DNA from: Streptomyces sp. SJL17-4
GTDB taxonomy: Bacteria > Actinomycetota > Actinomycetes > Streptomycetales > Streptomycetaceae
Reading direction: 5' to 3'
Length of the DNA: 64,000 nucleotides
NCBI RefSeq assembly: GCF_036826855.1
Contig: NZ_CP104578.1
Coordinates: 186,001 to 250,000 of the forward strand
The translations under genes were made by a program, and so were the position numbers. Below, piece by piece: positions 15,685 to 23,288 of the stretch. The stretch's first letter is position 1, and each line of letters begins with the position of its first letter. The notes below the pieces were generated by a model. The model had not been told where the DNA came from. It saw only the letters and a program-made list of their open reading frames with translations, and did not search any database.

Positions 15685-17142
15685 TCATGATCGTACGCAC
15701 GGGCCGCGTCCGGGCCGGGGTGACGGCGGCTCCGGGCGTGTCCGCCGCCGGTCGGCGCCGCGGGGCAGGGCGAGGGCGGCGGGGAGGGCGAGTGCGGCGA
15801 TCAGGGCGAGGGCCGGGAGGGCGGCGCCCCGGGCCGGTACGAACCCGCCGTCCGGGACGAGGGCGAGCAGCAGGGTCGCGGTGGCGACGCCGAGCGCGGG
15901 CCCGATGTTCATCACGGTCTGCTGGAGGCCTCCGGCGACTCCGGCGTGGGCCTCGGGGGCGCGGTGCACGACGACCGAGGTCGCGGTGACCATCAGGGTG
16001 ACGAACCCGGCGCCGAGCAGTGCGGCGCTCACGCCGACGGCGGCGGCGCCGGCCGTCGTGTCGAGCCGGGAGAGCAGCAGCACCCCGAGGGTGAGCAGGG
16101 CGGCGCCGGCGGTCGCCGTGCGCCGGGGGCCGAAGCGGCGCTGGAGCGGTGGGCAGAGCGGCGCGCCGAGCACCATGAGGACGGCGAGCGGGAGGCCGCG
16201 CAGCGCGGAGCCGAGGGGGTCGAGCCCCTGGACGTCCTGGAAGAAGTAGGTCGCCACGAAGAGCGAGCCGAAGAGGGCGGCCGAGGCGGCGAGCAGGACG
16301 GCGAGGCCGGCGATGACGGGCACGCTCCGGAGCAGCTCCGGGGGCAGCAGGGGGCGCGCGGCGCGACGCTCGTGCCACGCGAGGGCGCACCCGGTGACGA
16401 CGGCCCCGGCGACGGCGAGCAGACCGGTGGGGGCGCCGCCTGGACGGGCGGCCTCGACGAGCCCGTGCACGAGCAGACCCAGCGTGACGGCGAGCAGCAG
16501 CGCACCGACGGGGTCGAGCGCGGACAGGCCCGTGACCGTGGCGGACCGCGGGGCGCGAGCCGTCTCGTACGGCGGGCCCGGTTCGGTGGGGCGGTCTCGG
16601 GTGGCGAGGGCGAGCAGGCCGATGGCGAGGGTCGGGGGTACGCCGAGCAGGAAGACCGAGCGCCAGCCGTACGCGGAGACCAGCGCGCCGCCGACGAGCG
16701 GGCCGGCCGCGGCGGCGAGGCCGATGGCGGCGGTGCGCACGGCGATCGGGGTCCCGAGCCGATCCGGCGGGTAGGCGGTACGGAGCATGCCGAGGGTGGC
16801 GGGCTGGAGGAGCGCCCCGAACACCCCCTGGAGCACCCGCAGCACGATCACGGTCCCTATGCCGGGGGCCAGGGCGATTCCGGTGGAGGCCGCGGCGAAG
16901 CCGAGGGCGCCGACGGCGAAGACCCGGCGGTGGCCGTGGCGGTCGCCGAGCCGTCCCGCGAAGACCAGGAGGCTCGCGACGGCGACGAGATATCCCGTGC
17001 TGGTCCACTGGACCTGTCCGACATCGGCGTGCAGATCGCGCTGGAGGGCGGGTTGGGCGATGGTGAGGACGGTGCCGTCGAGGGCGACGACCGCCGCGCC
17101 GACGACGCTGCACGCCAGGACCGGGGCACGACGCGGGGTCAC
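15685..17142 (-). CDS. MFS drug transporter, DHA2 (14-TMS) type
   Basis: A 485-aa major facilitator of the DHA2 drug:H+ antiporter class. Motif C-like and A-like regions are visible: VALDGTVLTIAQPALQRDL, GRLGDRHGHRRVF and GGALVSAYGWRSVFL. The protein has about 14 hydrophobic helices. It starts with a GTG at 17142 that overlaps the TGA of the TetR gene (GTGA); the longer frame above that codon has no homology. Such TetR-MFS pairs typically export a toxic ligand that inactivates the repressor. The transported compound is unknown. Confidence 0.9.
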   Translation of the reverse strand: MTPRRAPVLACSVVGAAVVALDGTVLTIAQPALQRDLHADVGQVQWTSTGYLVAVASLLVFAGRLGDRHGHRRVFAVGALGFAAASTGIALAPGIGTVIVLRVLQGVFGALLQPATLGMLRTAYPPDRLGTPIAVRTAAIGLAAAAGPLVGGALVSAYGWRSVFLLGVPPTLAIGLLALATRDRPTEPGPPYETARAPRSATVTGLSALDPVGALLLAVTLGLLVHGLVEAARPGGAPTGLLAVAGAVVTGCALAWHERRAARPLLPPELLRSVPVIAGLAVLLAASAALFGSLFVATYFFQDVQGLDPLGSALRGLPLAVLMVLGAPLCPPLQRRFGPRRTATAGAALLTLGVLLLSRLDTTAGAAAVGVSAALLGAGFVTLMVTATSVVVHRAPEAHAGVAGGLQQTVMNIGPALGVATATLLLALVPDGGFVPARGAALPALALIAALALPAALALPRGADRRRTRPEPPSPRPGRGPCVRS

Positions 17143-17837
17143 GAGGCCTCCCCCGCGGGACCGAGGTGCGCGTCGAGAGCGGCCGCGAGGAGCGGGGCAG
17201 GGTCGTCGCCGCCGGTCGCGAGCCGGAGGCTCCCCCAGTGCCAGAGCTGGGCGATGCCGTGGAGGTTGGCCCAGAGGGCGCCGGACAGGACGGCGGGTTC
17301 GGCGGCGTCGGGACGGACGCGGGCGACGAGTTCGGTGAGGCGGGCGAAGAGCGGCAGGCTCGTCTCCCGGAGGCCGAGGCCGCCGCTCTCCCGGAGGCCG
17401 AGGCCGCCGCTCTCCCGCAGCCCGAGGCCGCCGCTCTCCAGCAGGTCGTGCCGGAACATGAGCTCGTACATGCCGCGTCGGGTGTCGGCGTAGTCGAGGT
17501 AGACGCGGGCGAGAAGCTCGATCCGTGCGCGCGGGGCGGCGGTCTCCCGGTCCTGGGCGGCGATGCGTCCGGCCAGTTCGGTGAAGCCCTGTCGGGCGAT
17601 GGCCGACAGGAGTTCGAGATGGGTCGGGAAGTAGCGGCGGGGGGCGCCGTGGGAGACGCCGGCGCGGCGGGCGATCTCGCGGAGCGAGAGGGCCTGGGCG
17701 CCTTCGGCGTTCACGAGCTCGACGCCGACGCGGACGAGTCGCTCCCGCAGGCCGCCGTCGCTCCGGTCGCCGTCGCTCCGGTCGCCGCCCTCGCTCTTCG
17801 TCCCGGGCGCGTGATGATCTTCGGATGTGTGAGGCAT
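17139..17837 (-). CDS. TetR-family transcriptional repressor
   Basis: A 232-aa TetR regulator. The N-terminal HTH is clear (LSLREIARRAGVSHGAPRRYFPTH in parts, residues about 53-76). The C-terminal ligand domain belongs to the group with LYANLHGIAQLW-like sequence (here LSGALWANLHGIAQLW). An insert of three ESGGLGLR repeats is encoded by a 24-bp tandem repeat and lies in the ligand-domain helices. I chose the ATG at 17837: a TAGACA box (minus strand 17849-17844) is 6 nt upstream, giving a leaderless transcript whose -10 is part of the operator. It is expected to repress itself and the MFS operon. Confidence 0.9.
   Translation of the reverse strand: MPHTSEDHHAPGTKSEGGDRSDGDRSDGGLRERLVRVGVELVNAEGAQALSLREIARRAGVSHGAPRRYFPTHLELLSAIARQGFTELAGRIAAQDRETAAPRARIELLARVYLDYADTRRGMYELMFRHDLLESGGLGLRESGGLGLRESGGLGLRETSLPLFARLTELVARVRPDAAEPAVLSGALWANLHGIAQLWHWGSLRLATGGDDPAPLLAAALDAHLGPAGEAS
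17364..17435. repeat. 24-bp tandem repeat inside the tetR gene
   Basis: Three copies of a 24-bp unit (CTCCCGGAGGCCGAGGCCGC...) at 17364-17387, 17388-17411 and 17412-17435; the third has two or three substitutions. On the coding strand each unit specifies the octapeptide ESGGLGLR. The repeat preserves frame, so copy number could vary between strains. Confidence 0.85.
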
Positions 17838-17838
17838 G

Positions 17839-17881
17839 GACACTGTCTACCAAGATCGAGTAGACAGTGTCTACTCGATCT
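17839..17881. promoter_or_regulatory. interlocked palindromic operator (TetR box)
   Basis: A perfect palindrome of 14-bp arms around one base spans 17853-17881, with core TAGACAGTGTCTA at 17861-17873. Its left half also pairs with an upstream copy: GACACTGTCTAC (17839-17850) and GTAGACAGTGTC (17860-17871) form a second 12-bp inverted repeat with a 9-nt spacer. The array covers the tetR -10 region and lies just ahead of the riboswitch transcript start. It is a strong candidate for two adjacent TetR dimer sites. Confidence 0.75.
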
Positions 17882-17896
17882 CGCGCCCCGGTCCGC

Positions 17897-17902
17897 TACA
17901 CT
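17897..17902 (+). promoter_or_regulatory. candidate -10 box for the riboswitch/GDT1 transcript
   Basis: TACACT at 17897-17902 fits a -10 element and would start transcription near 17908, just before the riboswitch motif. No good -35 is visible; the expected position overlaps the right arm of the TetR palindrome. Confidence 0.45.
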
Positions 17903-17907
17903 CGGGG

Positions 17908-18030
17908 ACAGCGAAGGGGAGTAGCCCTGCGAATCGGTCGTCGACATACTGGAGCCCTCGGGTTCCCGGTGACCGGGTCCGCGTTCGACGCGGGCGGGCG
18001 AGACCTTCGGCCAGGCATCAACCGCGTCCG
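17908..18030 (+). ncRNA. yybP-ykoY manganese riboswitch leader
   Basis: The leader carries both conserved loops of the yybP-ykoY family: AAGGGGAGTAGCCC at 17914-17927 (the GGGGAGUAGC loop) and GGGCGAGACCTTCGG near 17995-18010 (the GAGACCUU loop). The intervening GGTCGTC element and GC-rich hairpins between them also match. These two loops bind Mn2+ at their docking interface in characterised members. It lies directly upstream of a GDT1/TMEM165-family gene, a known target class. Boundaries are approximate; the switch mode (termination or translation) cannot be read with certainty. Confidence 0.85.
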
Positions 18031-18135
18031 CGCTTCCGTGGGCGTGGTCCGTCATGCCGGGCCGAGTGGTCCTTCCGTCGCCCATCGCGGTGCCGCGCCG
18101 AGTCCACGGGCCCGGACCGAGCAGAGAGCCCCGGT

Positions 18136-18720
18136 ATGCACCTCGACCCCTTGGCGATCCTCACCGCCTTCGGGCTGATCTTCCTCGCCGAGCTTCCCGA
18201 CAAGACGATGTTCGCGTCCCTCGCCATGGGCACGCGGATGCGTCCTCTGTACGTATGGATCGGCACCTCGACCGCCTTCCTCGCGCATGTCGCCATCGCG
18301 GTCGGCGCGGGCAGCCTGCTCGGGCTGCTCCCGGGCTGGTCCGTGAAGCTCGTCTCGGCCCTGTTGTTCGGTTTCGGCGCGTTCATGCTGCTGCGCGGCG
18401 GGGGCGACGACGACGAGGCCGACGAGGGCGGCAAGACCGTCACCGGCTTCCTGCCCGTCTTCTCGACGGCCTTCATGGCCGTGTTCATCAGCGAGTGGGG
18501 CGACCTCACCCAGATCACCACCGCCAACCTGGCCGCCACGAACGGCACCTGGTCGACGGCGATCGGCTCCCTCGCCGCCCTGATGAGCGTCTCCGCGCTC
18601 GCCCTGGTCGCGGGCCGCTTCATCGCGAAGCGTGTTCCGCTCAAGACCGTGCAGCGCATCGGCGGTGTCTGCATGGCGGGCCTCGCGATCTGGTCCCTGA
18701 CCGAGGTCTTCACCGGCTGA
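18136..18720 (+). CDS. GDT1/TMEM165 (UPF0016)-family cation exporter
   Basis: A 194-aa integral membrane protein with about six helices arranged as two repeats. Each repeat carries the family motif E-x-G-D-(K/R)-(T/S) in variant form: ELPDKT near residue 16 and EWGDLT near residue 119. An acidic cytoplasmic loop (GGGDDDEADEGGK) separates the halves. UPF0016/TMEM165 proteins move Mn2+ or Ca2+ against H+; bacterial relatives such as MneA-type proteins export Mn2+. The Mn-riboswitch leader upstream supports Mn2+ export induced by excess metal. The ATG at 18136 begins the conserved first helix; longer upstream frames run through the riboswitch and are not real. Confidence 0.92.
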   Translation: MHLDPLAILTAFGLIFLAELPDKTMFASLAMGTRMRPLYVWIGTSTAFLAHVAIAVGAGSLLGLLPGWSVKLVSALLFGFGAFMLLRGGGDDDEADEGGKTVTGFLPVFSTAFMAVFISEWGDLTQITTANLAATNGTWSTAIGSLAALMSVSALALVAGRFIAKRVPLKTVQRIGGVCMAGLAIWSLTEVFTG

Positions 18721-18747
18721 ACTCGGTCGCGCACCCGCACGGCGCAC

Positions 18748-18772
18748 GCCCCCACCCGCACAGGGTGGGGGC
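18748..18772 (+). terminator. strong hairpin after the GDT1 gene
   Basis: GCCCCCACCC (18748-18757) pairs perfectly with GGGTGGGGGC (18763-18772) around a 5-nt loop, 27 nt after the stop codon. It is the expected terminator of the riboswitch-GDT1 transcript. Confidence 0.75.
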
Positions 18773-18921
18773 GCGCGCCGTTCTCGCGCCTGTCTCCGGC
18801 GCGTCCTCACCCTCGCGGAGAAAAACCTCTGGCCCGCCGCCTGCCCTCTCGATACGATCATCGTGATGACGACCTACTCTGCTATCAGATCGGGGGTCCC
18901 GTCCGCGCAAGGTGAGTGCTG

Positions 18922-20343
18922 ATGCTCACTCATACCGCGAACGGCGATTCTCGCCTTTCCCTCTGGCTGCGCGTGCGCGAGTTCGCCGTGCCGCCCTCCA
19001 TGATCGAGACCGCTGCACTCCGGCGCACCGCCGGTGACTGGGCGGGCGCCTGTGCCGCCGCGGGCGTCGACGTCGATCTCGACCTGCGCTCCGCCGCCCA
19101 TGCGTACGGGCGGCAACTCGCCGCCCTGGTCAGGGCGGATCTCCGGCGACTCGCTCCCGACCTGCTGCGCTGGCACATGCCGCGGATCGCTCCCGACGGC
19201 GTCCTGCGCCCTGGGCTCACCGTCCCGCTGGCACGCTACGAAGTCTCGGGGGACGGCCCGGGGGGCGTCGCGGGGGACGACGACGTGAGGGACGACGACG
19301 TGGGGGACATCGCCTCCCACTCGGTGTACCTCGTGGTGCGGACCGCGCCCGCGTGGGCGGACGCCGGACAGCGGATGAGCCTCGCTCTGTGGGACGGTTC
19401 CCGTTCCGCGGGCGGTGAGCGCCGGCATCCGCATCCGCGCCCCAGTCGGCGGTACCGCCTGGATCTGCACCGCCATCTCTGGGACGCGGGGCGCAGCGAC
19501 GAGCTGCGGGTCCGCTCCGGGGCCGACGCGGGACCCTCCGTGGATCCGCCGTCGGCACACGAGGAGGTACCCGGCCGCGCCGTCGACCGCTGGGCGGCGG
19601 AGGCCGGGATCCTGCTCCGGGCCGAAGGGCGGACCTCCGGGCGTGTCCGCGTACGTCTGGGGGCCCGCCGGCAGGTGGTTCTCGACGTGCCGGCCGGCGG
19701 TGGACCGGCATCGGTGGCCGCTGTGACGTCCCCGTCGACATCGCGGACGCTGCCCACGCTGCCCGACGCCGCGACCTGGGTGCCGCCCGACCTGGAGTTG
19801 CTGCGCGCCGGTCTGATCGAGGCCGGGCGGCTGCATCCGCTGGTCGCCTCGGCGCTCGTACCCGACCACCGGCCCGCCGGACCGGCCCCGGTCGCGGACC
19901 CGCCCGGGCAGCCCCGACTGGTGGAGTGCCGGGGAGTCCGGCACCGGATCGGCCTCTCCGACGGCGTACTTGCTCCGCTCGACCACGGCCCCGCCGAGCT
20001 CCGGCGGGAGGAGCTCCTGGTCGCGCTGGGCGGGCCTCCCCTGCCCTGCCTCCAGGCCATCGACGAGGCCCATCGCCGTCCGGACTGCCTCACCGGTGTC
20101 CGCGAACGCCTGGACCACGGCGACACCGTCGGCGCGCTGGCCGTGGTCGAGGGCCTGCTCGGTCCCGGCGCCGCGCTGCGCAACGGCGCGCTGCGGGACG
20201 TACTCGAGTCGGCCGCCCGGCGGCGGATCGCGTACGGGCTCTACCGAGCGGACCTGTACGGCCCGGGACCGGGCCGTGTGCTGCCCGGGGACGCCCGCCC
20301 TCGACACCATCGCGCCCGCCCTCGCCACAGCTACGCCCTCTGA
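18922..20343 (+). CDS. uncharacterised protein of an AAA+/VWA three-gene unit
   Basis: A 473-aa protein with no domain I can name. It begins with a short region (LWLRVREFAVPPSMIETAAL) that recurs at the head of such proteins next to AAA+/VWA pairs, contains an acidic Asp-rich patch near residue 110, and ends in an Arg/His-rich tail. There is no signal peptide or membrane helix, so it is cytosolic. AAGGTGA precedes the ATG at 18922 at suitable distance; a GTG two codons earlier is possible. Its position immediately upstream of the ATPase suggests it is the substrate adaptor or third subunit. The last ~25 residues are compositionally odd and could be altered. Confidence 0.7.
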   Translation: MLTHTANGDSRLSLWLRVREFAVPPSMIETAALRRTAGDWAGACAAAGVDVDLDLRSAAHAYGRQLAALVRADLRRLAPDLLRWHMPRIAPDGVLRPGLTVPLARYEVSGDGPGGVAGDDDVRDDDVGDIASHSVYLVVRTAPAWADAGQRMSLALWDGSRSAGGERRHPHPRPSRRYRLDLHRHLWDAGRSDELRVRSGADAGPSVDPPSAHEEVPGRAVDRWAAEAGILLRAEGRTSGRVRVRLGARRQVVLDVPAGGGPASVAAVTSPSTSRTLPTLPDAATWVPPDLELLRAGLIEAGRLHPLVASALVPDHRPAGPAPVADPPGQPRLVECRGVRHRIGLSDGVLAPLDHGPAELRREELLVALGGPPLPCLQAIDEAHRRPDCLTGVRERLDHGDTVGALAVVEGLLGPGAALRNGALRDVLESAARRRIAYGLYRADLYGPGPGRVLPGDARPRHHRARPRHSYAL

Positions 20344-20373
20344 TCGAAGCCGCACCTGCCCTCTCACCGGCAT

Positions 20374-20440
20374 CGCCGGTGTCTCCCGATGCCGCCGGTG
20401 TCTCTCGAATGCGCCGGTGTCTCCCGACATCGCCGGTCCG
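20374..20440 (+). repeat. imperfect ~19-bp direct repeats between unknown gene and AAA+ gene
   Basis: CGCCGGTGTCTC(C/T)CGA occurs three times (starting at 20374, 20393 and 20412), with a shortened fourth copy CGCCGGTCCGA at 20431. The phasing is about 19 bp. It fills much of the 149-nt gap and contains no gene; a regulator array or a remnant of repeat expansion are the options. Confidence 0.7.
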
Positions 20441-20492
20441 AGGGGTCACGCCGGTACCGGCCCACTCACGACCAACCCACAGGTGATCACCC

Positions 20493-21749
20493 ATGCCCTT
20501 GAGCACCACCTCCCCCGCCCAGCTCGACGTCGCCGACGAACTGCTCGCCCTGCTGCGCGACTCCACGACCGAACCCCGCCCCGACGACCAGCTGGAGGCC
20601 CTGACCCTCGCGGTCGCCGCCGACCTGCCCGTACTCCTCTGGGGTGAGCCGGGGATCGGCAAGACGGCCGCGCTGACCCAGCTCGCCGAGTCTCTCGACC
20701 TCCCGCTGACGACGGTGATCGCCAGCGTGCACGAGCCGTCCGACTTCTCGGGGCTGCCCGTGATCGGCGACGACCCCGCCGAGCAGGGCGTCCCGATGGC
20801 CCCGCCGGACTGGGCGGTACGGCTCGTGAAGGCCGGTCGCGGGCTGCTGTTCCTCGACGAACTGTCCACCGCCCCACCGGCGGTGCAGGCGGCTCTGCTG
20901 CGTCTGGTCCTGGAGCGGCGGGTCGGCGCCCTGCGGCTGCCGTCCGGGGTGCGGATCGTGGCCGCCGCCAATCCGCGGGCCTCGGCGGCCGACGGCTGGG
21001 AGCTGAGCCCACCGCTGGCCAACCGTTTCGTCCACCTCCAGTGGACCCACGACCACGACGTCGTCGTCCGCGGCCTCGGCGGCATCTGGCCACGGGCGAC
21101 ACTGCCCCGGCTCGACCCGGAACGCCTGTCGCACGCCGTGGACTTCGCCCGGCGCGCGGTGTGCGGACTCCTCGCCACCCGCCCCACCCTCGTCCACCGG
21201 CTGCCCGACGGGGAAACCCGGCGGGGTGGCGCCTGGCCCTCGCCCCGCAGCTGGGAGATGAGCCTGCGCCTCATCGCCTTCGCCACCGCCGCCGGTTCCT
21301 CCCGTGAGGTGATCTCGCTCCTGGTCAGGGGCACCGTCGGGGACGGTCCGGGGCTCGAACTGCTCGCGAGCCTGGACCGGCTGGACCTCCCGGACCCCGA
21401 GGAGTTGCTCGCCGACCCGGCCGGCGCCGAGCTGCCACAGCGGGGTGATCTGCGCCAGGCCGCGCTCGACGCTGTGGTGGCCGCGGTCGGGGCGCGCCCC
21501 GAGAAGGCGCGCTGGGAGGCCGCCTGGGCTCTGCTCGCCAGGGCCGTGGAGACCGGCGCGCCGGATCTGGTCGTCGTCCCGGCGACCACGCTCGCCGCGC
21601 TTCGCCGTACGGAGTGGGACGTGCCACCCACCATCGAACGGCTCGCGGGGGCGGTCTCGATGTCCCGGCGTGCGGATGACGCGGCGACCCTGGTCGCGAG
21701 CGGCGCGCGACGCGTGAACGGGGCGGCGTCTGCCGCGGGCGCGCGATGA
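20493..21749 (+). CDS. AAA+ (MoxR-like) ATPase of the three-gene unit
   Basis: A 418-aa AAA+ ATPase. Walker A is GEPGIGKT (about residues 51-58) and Walker B LLFLDELST (about 118-126); sensor 1 is VAAANPRASAADG and the second-region arginine lies in LANRFVHLQW. A C-terminal helical region of about 200 residues extends beyond the AAA+ core. It differs from the MoxR protein at 8 kb, which is shorter and pairs with a CoxE-like protein. Its TGA overlaps the ATG of the VWA gene (ATGA), so the two proteins are made in equal amounts. It probably remodels or drives the VWA protein. Confidence 0.9.
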   Translation: MPLSTTSPAQLDVADELLALLRDSTTEPRPDDQLEALTLAVAADLPVLLWGEPGIGKTAALTQLAESLDLPLTTVIASVHEPSDFSGLPVIGDDPAEQGVPMAPPDWAVRLVKAGRGLLFLDELSTAPPAVQAALLRLVLERRVGALRLPSGVRIVAAANPRASAADGWELSPPLANRFVHLQWTHDHDVVVRGLGGIWPRATLPRLDPERLSHAVDFARRAVCGLLATRPTLVHRLPDGETRRGGAWPSPRSWEMSLRLIAFATAAGSSREVISLLVRGTVGDGPGLELLASLDRLDLPDPEELLADPAGAELPQRGDLRQAALDAVVAAVGARPEKARWEAAWALLARAVETGAPDLVVVPATTLAALRRTEWDVPPTIERLAGAVSMSRRADDAATLVASGARRVNGAASAAGAR

Positions 21750-23113
21750 GCACGGGTGCGGGTGCAGGCACCGGCGTGGGCGTGGGCACGGGCACGGGTG
21801 CGGGTGCGGGTGCGGGTGCAGGCACCGGCGTGGGCGTGGCCACGGGCACGGGTGCGGGTGCTGGTGCTGGTGCGGGTGCCGACGCCGGCACGCTCGACCT
21901 CGACAAGCTCTTCGCCGCCAGGCTGTTCGCCGTCCGGGCCCGGCCGTATCTGGCGACCGCGTTGTTCGCCCTGCACGTCGTCGAGTCCCGGCGGGTGCCG
22001 ACGATGGCCGTCGACCGGCACTGGCGGTGCTACGTCTCGCCGGTCTTCGTGAACCGGACCCCGGTGGAGGAGCTGGCCGGGGTGTGGGTCCACGAGGTGT
22101 CGCACCTCCTGCGCGACCACCACGGGCGCGGTGACCGGGTCGCCCGGCAGCGCGGTCTGACCGGCCCGGGCGCCAGGCTGCTGATGAACATCGCGGCGGA
22201 CTGCGAGATCAACGACGACGTGTTCGGGGACGGGCTGGTGAGCCCCGAGGGCGCGGTCACTCCGGACTCCCTCGGGCTCGCGTCCGGCGAGTTGATGGAG
22301 GACTACCTGCGCAGGATCGGACTCGGCTCCGGCATGCAGCACCTCGCCTGGCTGGACTGCGGCAGCGGTGCCGACGGGCTGGAACGCGAGTGGGATCTGG
22401 GGCCCGACGGCGCTGACGGCCTCAGCGAACAGCAGCAGGACGCCGTCCGGTTCCGGGTGGCACAGGCCGTCAAGGGCCGCCCCGGGAGCACGCCGAAGGG
22501 GTGGAAGCGGTGGGCGGAGGAGGTCTTCCACCCGCCGCAGCCGTGGCGGGACCTGCTGGGGGCGGCGGTCCGCTCGGCGGCCTCCGCGTCCGGCGCCGGC
22601 GAGGACTACTCGTACGGCCGGCCGTCGCGGCGCTCGGCGGGCGTGCCGGGTGCCGTGCTGCCGAGTCTCCGGCGCAGACCGCCCCGGGTCTCGGTGATCG
22701 TGGACACGTCCGGATCGGTGAGCGACGCGGAGCTCGGCGGCGCGCTCCTGGAGGTGGCCGCGATCTCCCGGGCCGTGGGCGGGCGCCGTGACCTGGTGAC
22801 GGTGATGTCGTGCGACGCGGCGGCCCGTACCGTCCATCCGTTGTGCCGTGCCGAGGGCATCCCGTTGGTGGGCGGCGGCGGTACGGATCTTCGTACGGGC
22901 TTCTCACGGGCGCTGCGGACGGTGCCACGGCCCGACGTCATCGTGGTCCTGACGGACGGCCAGACGCCCTGGCCGGACGACCGGCCGCCGTGCCGGACGG
23001 TGGTGGGCCTGTTCCCCCGTGACGGGTCGCGCGGCGGTTCGTGGATCGAGAACGATCCCGACTACGAGCCGGACACCCCGCCCGACTGGGCGCGCGTGGT
23101 GACGATCGGATAG
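21746..23113 (+). CDS. VWA-like domain protein with predicted metallopeptidase site (DUF2201-like)
   Basis: A 455-aa protein. Residues 1-48 are a low-complexity Gly/Ala/Thr/Val tract encoded by GGTGCG/GGCACG repeats. A putative metallopeptidase domain follows with the zinc motif HEVSHLLRDHH (HExxH, about residue 114) and a downstream acidic segment NIAADCEINDDVF typical of this family. The C-terminal ~130 residues form a VWA-like domain with the MIDAS motif DTSGSVSD and GGGGTDLRTGF. The fusion of HExxH and VWA matches DUF2201-type proteins associated with MoxR ATPases. It starts at an ATG overlapping the ATPase stop. The unit may act as an ATP-driven protease or chelatase-like machine; substrate unknown. 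Confidence 0.88.
   Translation: MSTGAGAGTGVGVGTGTGAGAGAGAGTGVGVATGTGAGAGAGAGADAGTLDLDKLFAARLFAVRARPYLATALFALHVVESRRVPTMAVDRHWRCYVSPVFVNRTPVEELAGVWVHEVSHLLRDHHGRGDRVARQRGLTGPGARLLMNIAADCEINDDVFGDGLVSPEGAVTPDSLGLASGELMEDYLRRIGLGSGMQHLAWLDCGSGADGLEREWDLGPDGADGLSEQQQDAVRFRVAQAVKGRPGSTPKGWKRWAEEVFHPPQPWRDLLGAAVRSAASASGAGEDYSYGRPSRRSAGVPGAVLPSLRRRPPRVSVIVDTSGSVSDAELGGALLEVAAISRAVGGRRDLVTVMSCDAAARTVHPLCRAEGIPLVGGGGTDLRTGFSRALRTVPRPDVIVVLTDGQTPWPDDRPPCRTVVGLFPRDGSRGGSWIENDPDYEPDTPPDWARVVTIG
21752..21890 (+). repeat. GC-rich hexamer repeat encoding the N-terminal GA/GT tract
   Basis: Hexamers such as GGTGCG and GGCACG are repeated, and a 54-bp block beginning CAGGCACCGG recurs at 21765 and 21819 with one main difference. 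It encodes the first ~48 residues of the VWA protein. Unit lengths are multiples of 3. Confidence 0.85.
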
Positions 23114-23123
23114 ACGATCGTGA

Positions 23124-23235
23124 GCGATGCGGGTTCGGTGCGGGTTCGGTGCGATGCGGCTTCGGGTGCGTGCGCGGTGCGGTACGGCTTCGGGTGCCGG
23201 CACGGTGCGGTGCGGTGCGCTGCGGCGGGTGCGCG
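23124..23235 (+). repeat. short GCGGTTCGGGTGC-type repeats upstream of the amidohydrolase
   Basis: The gap after the VWA gene consists of reiterated variants such as GCGGGTTCGGT and ACGGCTTCGGGTGC. No reading frame, hairpin or promoter is convincing. It looks like expanded simple sequence. Confidence 0.5.
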
Positions 23236-23288
23236 CCGGACGGTGACCGGTGCCGCCGGGGATGGCAGCCTGGTGGAGCACGTACCCC

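Noticed and set aside
20090..22837. 915-aa minus-strand frame
   Set aside because: It covers the AAA+ and VWA genes in antisense; no domain, and the repeated TRTR stretch is only the antisense of the GGTGCG repeat.
23124..23240. Small ORFs in the GCGGGTTCGGT repeats
   Set aside because: Simple-sequence translation without RBS or conserved composition.
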